A DNA stretch of 64,000 nucleotides from Trichostrongylus colubriformis (Eukaryota; Nematoda; Chromadorea; Rhabditida; Trichostrongylidae), in NCBI GenBank assembly GCA_963978905.1, contig OZ022259.1, forward strand, positions 34,034,343 through 34,098,342. The letters run 5' to 3'. Below are positions 22,201 through 34,200 of the stretch, one piece after another. Numbering within the stretch: position 1 is the stretch's first letter; every line of letters begins with the position of its first letter. The position numbers and the translations under genes were made by a program. The notes beneath the pieces were generated by a model. That model searched no databases, had not been told where the DNA came from, and was given only the letters and a program-made list of their open reading frames with translations.

Positions 22201-25200
22201 AAAATCCAACGCGGAAGGCGCCCCTAGAGCTGTGGCGGAGGCGGTCTTATAAGGCCGAGCCGCCTTTCTCATGTCAGCCCGCCTCCTAGGGCATGTCAGC
22301 CCGCCTCCTAGGGTCAACTTCGCCGAAATGACTGAGGTGCAGAGGGGAGACGGTCGTTTGGCGCGGCCCCTTGGAGCTAATTTGCCAATGGGGCACTGCC
22401 AAAGCTCCTCCCCTAAAAAGGCTTAGGTAAATCTGGGAGGGTCCAGACGGCCCATGCGCCCCATTGGCAAATTATCTGTAAGGGCCGCGCCAAACGACAT
22501 ACACCCGTGCAGAGTAATGAGCATCATAGCAGAATGATGCTTATCGTATCGTATTAGAGGCGTAATGATCGGAACGACGTGGTGCTTGACGTGTCAGCTT
22601 TCGTGGTGAACAGGTCCACGGGTTAGTATCAAAGACTGGAATGAATGGTGCAATCGAATTGATCCTAACACCACCTTCAAAGGAATCATGCACGAAAAAT
22701 GAGTTTCTTTGTTACCCATATATTTATGTTGTACTTGCCTAATAAGGGCCGCATGCAAAGTTTCACGCGGAAAGGTGAGAATTCGGCTAAGATACAGTTC
22801 CTCAGGGTTCCAACCGAGGGGCGGGGCTTAGGAGTCGTTGCCCTTCTCGTCGTCCACTGCGGTCAGAGACGAAGAGTGAGGCTGCTTAACTTTCTGTTCC
22901 CTCTATGCATCTCCGATCGCGGCAAACGACAGGCATTTGCTCTAAGGCCCACCCCTTCGGCCAACACTTTGAGGAACTGTATCTTAGCTGGATTCCCACT
23001 TTTTCGCGTGAAACTTGGCATGCGGCCCCTACTATGCAAACGGAACATAATTATATGGGTAACGGAGAATTTCAATTTTGTAATGGAGCTGGTCGGCTCC
23101 AGTCAGATATCCAAGGGTTGGAATCCCTTATAGTAATTGAACAAATCAATTACTAACCGTTTATTAGCTTCAGTCGAGTAGGTGAGATCAGACGAGTGGA
23201 CCGCTCGCGGTCTTAGCAGAGACGAACTATCTTACTGGCTTACTCAGAAATGAGGCGGTCCTTCGGGAGATCGGATCAATATGGCAAAGTGATACAGTAT
23301 GGATATACGGAGGTACAAAGAGAAGCTGAGTTCAAAAAGGGCGGGAGGAGGGGTAACAGGCACTTGCACTTTGTATCGATTGGCTAAGATGGACATACAT
23401 GAGATACAGGATACATGTAAGCACCACAACAATAGACGTAGTTACACACCAGGCAATAGGATGAGCACTTGATTACATGATAGGCTACAGATCATCTTTA
23501 CACGCCCCCCTTTCGGGAAGACGACTCCGGCGGCTTCTCGGTTCTGTGGTGTCTTCCAGTCTGCTTCATGGTGTGGGCCACTTCTTCACGCTTCTTTTTT
23601 ACGTCCTTGATGTAATATGCTTCAAATCCTCGACGCTTCTTGTTCTCCTTTTCGACTGCGGTGTCCTTGTGCTCGGATGTCGACTCGGTGGTGTTCTTCC
23701 TTTTGATCTTGACTTCGAATTTGGGCAAAACGAGGATGTTTGACGCGATGTCAGCGACCTGATTCAGGAACATCTGGCACTGCCAGGGCATCAAACGATC
23801 ATCTCCTTTCCTAGGGCATACCCCCAAGCTGATCGCGGGGTGCTTGATCGGCACTTCTTCCCCGATGGTGCTGTAGAAATCGACGATCCTCGCATCGAAA
23901 CCTCTCGCAGGCCCCGATAGGAATTCTGCCATTTTCTTGCACACATTTCCAATGTGTCTCCAATCCGACTCACGGCTGAGTTCAAACGGAGGAGGGAACA
24001 ACTCAAGTGTGCCTCCACACTGTAGGTGTCGCTCTACCGCGTGTTGCACCAGCAGCATGTGCTGGGTGTTGGGGACTTGGTTTGGCCAAACCCATACAAA
24101 TGCTGATGAGATGTTCTGCTTCTGCAGCTGGTCTGCCAGATCGCCGAAATGCGAATACACGAGGAACTTCACAGTGGGCGGTTCCACCACGTCATTCAGC
24201 ACCCTGACGAACTGATTCGGTAGAGCCACCAAGATCGGGTTTCCAGGCATGTCGTCCGGTGACTGAGAAGTGATCTGTGACCGTCGTGCCATCGCCATAC
24301 GATAGTACATTTCAATATCATAACCCGGATTGGTCGGGAACAAAGGCGGGTGTGACAGCTCCACATTTTCTTTGGCTTTGACCGCAGTTGCGAATTCGTA
24401 GCAGAACTTGCTGTGTGCGTGGATGGCAGTCGCTAAACCATGAATCGTCAAGTATCGCGAGTCTTTGTTGAGCAGTTCGGCTTCCTTTCTATCGTCGCCC
24501 CAGTGCGGATGAAGGGCTATCGAAGCCACATTCGCCAATTCGAATAGATTTTTCACCGGCTTCGACCGTGCCAAATCACAGCGGAGTCCAGGAAGTCCGA
24601 CTTGTGCACGAGTGTTGAAAATTCCACACGAGCAGGGGTGTAACAGATGAAGTGGATCTACTCGTGGATCTCCGACTTCGACCCTGAAAGAATACTTGTT
24701 AGTCGACAAGCACGTGATTTTCTTCTTGGGCCTGCCCCTCTTAGCTCTTCCCTTATTTGTAACTACTGGTTCGTTATCCATGCCAGGTGGCAGCTTCCGG
24801 AGTTGATCAAATGGAATGCACAACGGGTCTTTATCTCCCGTTATAGCCGTTATAAACGCGCTATTCTCGCTTACTTTGATCACTCTATATGGTCCGGTCC
24901 AGTCGTTGACGAGCTTAGGGTGAGCGGAATTTCCTTTCTCCAAGGGCACCTTCATATAGACTCGATGGCCTATCTCAAGTGGCTTCTCCACAACTTTGTT
25001 TCTGCCATCATAGCTCTGTTTCATTGCCTCGCGTGCTTTCTCGTTTCGCTCGCGTGCGTTTTGCCTAGCTAGATTTATGCCGCTGACAAACTCATGGATA
25101 TAGTCGTCCATGTCTATCATGTAGGGCGTGATCCCTTGTTCAGGCATAGAATCCCACGGCACTTTTGCATCAAACCCATGCATGAGGTAGAATGGGGAGT

Positions 25201-28200
25201 CTCCTGTTGCTTCGTGCGCGGTTGTATTATACGCGATAATGCAATAAGGCAGCATCTTATCCCATTCTTGTGGAACTTCTACTTTCTTCCTGAGTAATCC
25301 GACAATGGTTCTGTTGAATCTCTCGGTTACGCCATTCTCACGTGGGTTGTAACCTTTTGTGAAAACTTGACGGATACCCAAAATGGACGAGAGTTCAGTC
25401 ATGAGCTTGTTGTCGAATTCTCCTCCCTGGTCGGAGAGGATACATTTGGGAATGCGACAACCGTCCGCCATCCAGCGTTCAAATAGCGTGCGCGCTAGGT
25501 CTCCGCGGACTTTGAGGCGACGGCGTACGCCCCTCCAAACTTGGTGAAATGGTCAATAACGGATAAGATATATTTGTTGCCGCTAGAGGTCGGACCCATT
25601 TCCAGAATGTCAATACCTATTATTTCGAACGGTTCAGAAGACGCTATAGGTTTGAGAGGAGGTATCATATCTGATTTTGCATTGAACAGCGTGCACTTCT
25701 TGCACTCTTCTGTCCATAGCCGCACATCACGTGTCATATTTTCCCAGAAAACCCGCTTTCTTAATTCACGGAGTATCTTTTTGGGTCCAAAATGACCGGC
25801 TAATAATGCGGAATGAGCATCCCGAAACACTTCTTTTCTGAAGTTACTCGGTACTACCCTCCTCAAATTGTCTTTATCCAAGAAACAGAGATAGCCGTCT
25901 TGCATCACAAAATCGGCTACTTTGAGTTTTCGCACTTGATTGGGGAAAACTACTTCTTCGGAGAGTTTATCATTCTCCTGTGCTTGGATTATGTTCCCGT
26001 AGATGGTATCTCTCCTGAGCTCTCTGGTCCATGCCGGTTCTTCAGAGGCGGCCGCGACAATGAGCTCATTCGGGATATCGCAACATTCTTTTATATTTGA
26101 CATCTCCACCGCTCCTCTGCTCAAGGCGTCTGCAACTCGGTTCGCAGCACCTTTCACATAAACAATTTTTATGTTGTACGCTTGGAGTTCTAACGCCCAG
26201 CGGAGAACTCTCGCCGAAACGTTTGAACGCGTAAACAGAGCTGTAAGCGGCTGGTGATCAGAGTAAACCTCGACTGGAAGTCCGTAAATGAACATGTGGA
26301 ATCTACGCAGAGCCGTCACTACCGCAAGGGCTTCCAAGTCCGTGATATGGTAGTTGCGTTCGCTCTTACTCAGGCCTTTTGATGCAAAGTACACGGGATG
26401 TAAAAATTATCATCCCCTCTTTGACTCAGAACTGCCCCTACACCGGTATAGCTGGCGTCCGTATGAATGAGGAAAGGCTTCGCTCCCGAACGCGCTCCCT
26501 CGATGTCCGGTTGCGCTAGGACTGGTGTAGATACCAGCGCAGCTTTGAGCGTGTCAAATGCCTGTGTGCGCTCTCTAGTCCACTCGAACGAACTCCTCTC
26601 CGAGGTCATTTCATGTAAGGGAGCAGCAATTTTGGAAAAGCAAAGTATAAACTTGCGATAGTAGGAGCACATTCCTAGAAATGTTTTCATTTCCGCCCGT
26701 GTTTGTGGCCTGGGATACTCCTGGATTGCTGCAATTTTCTTTGGGTCTGCATGAAGTCCTTCGCCATCCAAAACATGACCCAAAAAATCAACTCGAGGCT
26801 CCATAAAAATACATTTTCTTGGATTCAATTTCAAATTCGCCAGCCTCAGTCTCTCAAACACCTTCTTGAGCAGCTCAACATGACGCTCTTTGGTGGTGGT
26901 CGCCACCATGATATCGTCAAGATAGCATACTACTTCGTCCCCGTACAGAGTGTGAAGAACTAAGTGCATTAGTCTTTGAAATGCTGCGGGTGATGACGCA
27001 AGTCCGAAAGGTAACACTTTGAACTGGTAGAGGCCCTCGGTTGTTGCAAAGGCACTTTTCTCCTTCGCACTCTCGGCTAGCTTCATTTGCCAGTACCCAG
27101 CGGAGAGGTCTAACGTTGAAAAATAACGCTTTCCTCTCAGCGTCTGCAGCATCGCATCTATTGTGGGAAGGGGGTGGCTGTCAGTCTGTGTGACTTGGTT
27201 GATCTTCCGATAGTCAACACATAATCGTAACGAGCCGTCCTTCTTCTGTACTAATACGATGGGTGAAGACCATGGAGATTTGCTGGGTTCAATGATATTG
27301 CGCTCCTGAAGATCTGTCAAGATTTTGCGCAGTTCCACACGGGTAGCCAGCGGAATAGGTCTCGCTTTCTGCTTGATTGGTACAGCAGATCCCGTGTCGA
27401 TATCATGTTCCACCAGATGCGTTTGCGTGAGTTCTTGTTCCGTCACTGCAAACACGTCCTGAAAGTCTCGAAGTACCGTTTTCAACTCGGTCTCCAGTTT
27501 TCCGTCAGATTTGTTTTGCTTTAACAACTCTATCAGAGAGTTCCAGCGGTCGGCGGTTGGTGCGCTAGTCCGCTCTAGCATGGTGGTGCAAGCTAGTGGC
27601 GACTTTTCCACCAGTAGGCTTTGGTCCCATTCCCCTACTGTCTCGCCAACTCGGAAAACTTTTGTTGCCTTGGTGGAATTGGTTACTGGGAGAGTCACCG
27701 TGGTCTGATTCACTCCACATACCGCATGCGGTATCATTTCGCAGGTCGACCACAAAATTTGCTCCTTTTGGAGGTGTTCTCCAGTGAGTGAAATAGGTTT
27801 TGTTTCTCCTGGCTTTATATACACCCTTGAAACTACCACTGCAGTGTTACTCTTCCGACGTTCCAGGCTTTAAGGTGTCGGATTTGCAACTATACTCTTG
27901 TCTACCAATGGCGCTCTTTCGACTCGATGTCGTTTTGGATGTCTTTTCGACTTGGCGGACTTTTGCTGCTCGACAGGAGTGGTCTGAGTGCTTTTACTCT
28001 TGCTGGTAGGCGTGGTCTGGGTGCATGCTGATTGCATCGGCATGAATTTCGGAGTACTCAAGAGGAGTTGCAACCCTCTCTTATGTAGGATATTTGTTCC
28101 TAACACGATTGTAGCATCGCCTCCTTTCCTTACCAGAAACACTACCCTGTGCTTGGGTCTGCCTTCCAAAGCTAGACTAAGTCTCACCGCTCCTTTAAAC

Positions 28201-31200
28201 GACATCTTGTGTCCAGATGCGTCGTATATGGTCGTGTGTGGATCCATTTGAACTTCTTCTACATCTTCATCTAGATTGAAACCAGCTTTAGAAGCGGCTA
28301 GAAGAAGGGCAAGTGGCAAAATGCTAACTTGCGATCCGGTGTCGATTAGGGCTTCTCTAGTACAACCTAACAGACATACTTTTCGAAGCGTCTTCTGGCC
28401 ATACAGCTCGCCTTCTTCCTGATGCGCGACTGTGGCATGACACGACCAATTCTGTAGCACTGTAGAAAATGTTTGCCTTGTTTGGTCTGAGCGGGCTCGG
28501 TTTGCCTGTGATGCATCGGTACGCTGTTGACCCTTTGTTTGCACCCTATTCTTGCAATCTCTCTGGAAGTGACCCTGCTTTCCGCAGTTTCTGCACTCCC
28601 TTGGAGTTCTGGTGCTCGGACTCAGGGTTGCAGGGGCTTGCAGAACCTCGTCTTTCCGCTCAGAATTCTCTTTACCATCTGCATGGACGTGCTCGGCTTG
28701 ATTATTACCATCCCGATTCCTACGGAACGGAAAAGGTCGCCTCTTACGGTCTTCGGGTTGCTTCCTTTCGGCAATCCCCTTCACAGCTATTGCCACGTTT
28801 TTACTCCTTTCTATTGATTGTGCTAGACTCTTTAGTCTTTCGTAAGCTTCATGTGGCGGTGACGCCTCCATTGTGGCAAACAGCTGAAAATATTCTGGCC
28901 ATTCCGTTAGTTGCGAGATTAGTTCACTCGCTCGAATCACTGACAAATCCACTTCGGATGCGACTGGATTCGCTGACCTGGTCAGGCCTTCCAATTGAAC
29001 ACAGTACTCCGACACTGATTTTGTCATTTTCAGCTGCTTCAGCTTTACGTGTGATTCCATGCGCTTGGCCGACGTGTTCTCTGCGAATTTCTCCTTGAGT
29101 ACTGCCACGAAGTCAGCAAAACTACCTTGTCGTACCTCTTCGCGCAATGCTTTCATTACCGCCTTTGGATGACCCTCCAACTTTTCGCTCATGAGATGCA
29201 TAAGCATCTCGTCTGTCAGGCCTATCCTACCGTATTTCATGGTGAATGAGGTGACAAATTCACTAAAGCCTTTCCCTTCTGGATGATTAAAGTTCTTAAC
29301 CTCCGGAAGCGCCATGGCTGCCAATGTTACTCCTACCCCATTATCAAAATGATAAGGTTCATCAGAAAGGGTTGGAGACTGACCTCTCTGGAGGTTGTCC
29401 CTGACTGGAGAAGGTGGCACCATGACTTGTCGAGGCTCGTTGGCTTGCACGTTAATCGGAAAATCATAGGCTTGACTTCGAGAGAAAGAAGGTTGCCTAG
29501 TACCTTTAGACCGTGCAGTGAAAGACTTACCTTCGGCCGCTCTGACAGCATCAAACTGTATTGGCTGCAAACCGATCTCTTGGGTAAAGTCCTTTGCATG
29601 CAGTTGTTGAAAAGTCTGTCGGAACTTGTTCACTTCCGACTGGTCCGTTTCCATTGGGGTTGTCCCCTCGTTTTGCTGCGGAGCATGTGACAGACCCTGC
29701 AAATATTGTGTTTGGGTACCGGGTAAAGCATCAAAACGCAAGGGTTCTCTCGTTGGCAGCACTGTTTTGTGCATGTGCAATGTTTGTGCTGTATCAGCTC
29801 TACCTTGCTTTCCTTTTATGAGGTGCTTTACCGCTCCCACAACTTCAGTAGAAGCAACGCTAAGCATTTTCGAAAGTGCGCGTATACACACGTCGTCATG
29901 TTGCGCTTGATCGAAAATTGCATCCAGCTCTTTGCTGTGCTTTTCATGCACTTCCGACGCCATTTCCGTGATCCTTGTTGCTGTTTCGCTTAAGGGATCC
30001 AACGCCGTGTGCATTGCTCCTCGCTCTTGTTCAAGAACCCTATCTAGTTCTGACTTTATTTCATCCGCTGAGGACAGTTCGCCCTCTCTGAACATAGATG
30101 ACAACCGTTCAGGCAAGTCCTGCAGCTTAGTCAAGCTTTGAGTGCAATGGAAAACCGTTGAACGTACTTGCTGCAGATTCTGCTGCGATAACTGTACGAC
30201 TTGTGCCCTTAGCTGTGTCAGCTCCTGCTGTAATTTGTCCATTCTGCAGTCTTGGGCGTCGTCTTCATTCAGTATTCGTTCTAACTCTCGATCCATGTCG
30301 TCCGACATGTGCACTCAACCTGAACAATGTCTGTTTCAGAAGAGTAATCTCTGCAAGCGCTGATTCAGCCAAGCTTGTGAGACCGGGCAGCAGCAAAAAA
30401 AAATTGCGCAGCGTTTACCCTTGTAAAACGCCTTTGCCTCGGTCCGTCAGGACACACGGGAACAGGAAGACTTCACTGCTCAGGTGTACCTGATGGGGCT
30501 GCCAGTCTGGCAGCTTCCAAGCCCTCCGCTCTTCACGGCCCTTGGCTCGGCTTGTGCTTCAAATCTTGGAATTCGGGGATTCCCCTCCTTCCAAAGCACT
30601 AAAACTTACCTTATCGACCGAGCTTAGAAAGTTCGGCCCCCATGCAATGGAGCTGGTCGGCTCCAGTCAGATATCCAAGGGTTGGAATCCCTTATAGTAA
30701 TTGAACAAATCAATTACTAACCGTTTATTAGCTTCATTCGAGTAGGTGAGATCAGACGAGTGGACCGCTCGCGGTCTTAGCAGAGACGAACTATCTTACT
30801 GGCTTACTCAGAAATAAGGCGGTCCTTCGGGAGATCGGATCAATATGGCAAAGTGATACAGTATGGATATACGGAGGTACAAAGAGAAGCTGAGTTCAAA
30901 AAGGGCGGGAGGAGGGGTAACAGGCACTTGCACTTTGTATCGATTGGCTAAGATGGACATACATGAGATACAGGATACATGTAAGCACCACAACAATAGA
31001 CGTAGTTACACACCAGGCAATAGGATGAGCACTTGATTACATGATAGGCTACAGATCATCTTTACAATTTTCTATGCGCGATTCCTTTGAGCTTTGAGAA
31101 AACGCTTATGTGGGCAGCCTAGGCTCGGACGCACTTGGAAATAATGTTATGTGATTTTTCCATGTTCAATAGTATTAGTTTGCTTTAACATATTGCAGAT

Positions 31201-34200
31201 GAGATTTCAGATTTCCATTGTGTGGTAGTCTGAGGGCACTGTATCTTGTGCTCGGTGCAATCACCTGCCTTTTTGACCGTATTCTTTCCTTTTCAGGTGC
31301 TTCTCGAGAGTCCTGCTGCATTCGTGAAAGATATCCAGGATAGAATGTATATCGACAGGAAACCCCTGAGATTCTGTGCTGAGCGATTAGATTGTCTAAC
31401 GCGAACGCTCGAGTTTGCAGACGCTTCCGATTTTCGGTGCTTGTCGCAAATAGCCATTCTGGCCACTCTTGTGAGCACCTACTCCAAGGTTTGTTGCATA
31501 ATTTTCGATCGACACTGTTTATATTTACAATAGTCGTAGCGAGGGCGGATGTGGTGTAGTGGCAGGTGGCGCGCATCCCACTCATGATCGGAATTCAAAT
31601 CCCGCATACACGCTCGGATAGGCCAACGAGCTTTCCATCCCTCCGTAGTAGGTGAATTGGTATCAGATTCGTCTAGGATGATAAACCTTTGACTTGTACG
31701 TCTGGTCCCCGCACGCATTGTATGAGCCAAATCGCATTTACCTGCCACCACGATTCTGGATGGAAGTGAAATGCGCGGCTCATCTCACAGAAGAGATTGT
31801 TTAACGCGAAACTCTAACCTCAGACTTTTATAGTCGTAGGCACGAAAGCAGTAGCTAGTGGGAAAGAAGTGCATCGGTGGATATGTTCCCCATTTGTTCT
31901 TCTGGAGCCCTGATGATAGAATTATTAGGTTGATTCATAATAAATCGGACAAATTGACCAATTTTAATCATTGTCGTACAACTTTTTTACGACAACAGGG
32001 ATTCACTTGAAATATACTCCATCTTTATCGATGACCTTCTGCCACGGTATAGGCAGATCATGGATGCCCTTGCTCCAGAAGGCCGGAAGCTGGAGCTCGA
32101 AGAAGTTGCCGAGTGCCGCCTTGACCTCGTCGCGAGTTTTGAAGTCTTGGCCGTCCAGGTGGGCTGTGGGAGAAAAGGTGGAAATCTGAAGGGGCCAGGT
32201 CTGGGGAGTACGGTGGGTATAGAAGTACGGTCCAACTGTACGACAGCAGCTCGGCCTTGGTCGATCTTGCGAAGTGCGGTCTGTGGAAGTAGACACGTTG
32301 TCGTGCTGGAAGTAGACATGTGACCGCCGCCGTAGCGAACTTTGGACATTGGCCTTCAATTCTCGTAATTGACGAACGTAGACGTTGGCGGATACTGTGG
32401 TACCTTCATCGAGCAGCTCCCAGTACTCTACGCCGTGTACGCTCCACCAACCGCGGTTTTCGTCTTCGATGGAATAGTCGCCTGACGCAAACTTCGAATG
32501 CTACAACTACAGTGTACTTCTGCCGGGGACACGCTCCTTGTGAACTTCTATCAGACGTCTGCCGATATCCGCGGGTTCCTGGCCAGATAGCGATATAAAT
32601 AGTATGACGTTGCGGATGTGGTCTCTGGACCGCTTGAAATCGTGCGGCATTGTGGCGGAATGAATTTACTTTGGAGTGATTATTTTGCGGTACTTTGAAG
32701 AGCTTTTCATACTCATTCCAACGGTACCTCGCGCGTCCATTTTCGTTAATTCGTTACTGAGTTATGATCTCTAGAAATCATCACTACCATTTGTCCGATT
32801 TATTATGAATCAACCTAATATTTCTCATGAGAAATTGAGTGACTCAAATTCAGGGCTTCTCCGTGATCATTGAACCGAGTGAATCGAATCAACCTGCTCA
32901 AATGACGCTGTCATGTATGGATGCTTCAATCGCTATTAGGCCAGTTATGGAGCGGTTTCAAACGGTATGTTGCTTTGCCTCAGAGAAGTAACAATTTTGA
33001 ATTTGTTGTTTTCATTACACTGTAGGTTGTGATCACATCGGGTACTCTATCGCCGTTAGAAATGTATCCGAAAATTTTGGACTTCGATCCAGCTGTGATG
33101 GCTAGCCTCACAATGACACTTGCAAGGCCCTGCTTGAGTCCTTTAGTTGTTGCAAGAGGAAATGATCAGGTACGCTGTTCTTTTAATTACGACCGTATCT
33201 TTCAGAAGAAGATAGGTTTCGAAAAGTTATATGTGTATTTACGGTGCAAATGCCTTTCTGTTAAGTTGGAGTGGGAGGTTTGTGTTTGTGGTATTCAGAG
33301 AAGCTGACAAATTTGTCCAAGATTGCGGGTATTTCAAGCTTTTGTGGTCAACTCCAGGTTTTCGATTCCCTTTTGAAGTTTTCCCATTGGGTGTCTTCCA
33401 AGATTGACGGAAATTGTTTTCAGATGTGCCTTTGCATTCTGTCTTCAGGTTGCTATGACGTCTCGCTTCGAACAAAGGAATGATGTTGCAGTTATTCGAA
33501 ATTATGGAAATCTGGTGCTAGAAATGGCTGCTGTTGTTCCTGATGGAATGGTTGTATTCTTCACCAGTTATGTGTACATGGAGCAAGTGATAGCTGTATG
33601 GTACGAACAGGTGAATTGTAGAAGTGCCCCATGTTTCGTGTAATAGTTGTTCACACATCACTTGCATCCTTCTTGTCCCGTGCCTAGTGAACACTCCGTG
33701 AAAAAGGACAATTCCCCCGTCTCCATTTGTCGCTGCCCTTAGCCATTGTGGTCCATGCAACCCCGTCTGGGGAACGAGACACATTTCGTTTGCGGATGTT
33801 TTTGCGAAACTATCTGATCGTCTAGCAACTTTAGCAAACTGAGGAAACAGGCAACAGCTATGGTTCAGCGGTTACAGCTACACCACCTCCCCAACCGGTT
33901 CGATATTTGGCTAAGCGACACCTTCTTCATTCTCAGTTGTTGCTGGACACCCGAAATTCTGGAACTCCTGTGCGTAGAAAACTTCTCTGCACAAGCTCCT
34001 GGATAGAGCTTAGACGTGCTTACTTTGTCCGCACAGAGTTCAGATGTTGAGTAGTTGAAAGCCACCTTGTCATTTTGATTCATAGTAGTATAAGCGCTAG
34101 CGCTAACACTGTATTAATCTGTGCAATATCATAAATGCCAGCAGTTTGATCAACCTGTTTACAGCATGTGATCGATGAATTGATGAAGTCCAAACTGCTA

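Larger units (their letters stand above)
23079..31066 (-). mobile_element. Ty3/gypsy-type LTR retrotransposon in XPD intron 10
   Basis: A complete-looking element on the strand opposite to XPD. Both ends are 424-bp direct repeats beginning TG and ending CA, and the flanks carry the same four bases ATTT (23075-23078 and 31067-31070), which I read as the target-site duplication. Next to the 5' LTR is TGGGGGCCGAAC, a primer-binding site complementary to a tRNA 3' end; next to the 3' LTR is a purine run. Domain order is gag, zinc knuckle, protease, reverse transcriptase, RNase H, integrase, then an unrecognised C-terminal region. Integrase after RNase H is the Ty3/gypsy order. I saw only a few LTR differences, suggesting recent insertion, yet pol has two frame breaks, so this copy is probably defective. 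No env-like gene was seen. Confidence 0.92.
22677..31090. repeat. Foldback element split by the LTR retrotransposon
   Basis: The left end 'tcaaaggaatcatgcac' and the right end 'gcgcgattcctttga' are inverted copies, as are inner words 'tttgttacccatatatt' (22710) and 'aattatatgggtaac' (23048). Joining 22677-23078 to 31067-31090 gives a foldback element of about 420 bases like the intact one at 47163-47595. The retrotransposon therefore landed inside an older element in XPD intron 10. Confidence 0.75.

Noticed and set aside
22699..23133. 144-codon + strand frame
   Set aside because: It runs through the foldback element. Similar peptides appear on both strands because the arms are inverted copies.
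24647..25072. + strand frame of 141 codons inside the retrotransposon (24647-25072)
   Set aside because: It is the reverse of the well-conserved integrase tail coding strand and has no similarity of its own.
28469..29098. + strand frame of 209 codons (28469-29098)
   Set aside because: It mirrors the gag frame on the opposite strand. Gag has a zinc knuckle and protease motif and is clearly the real product.
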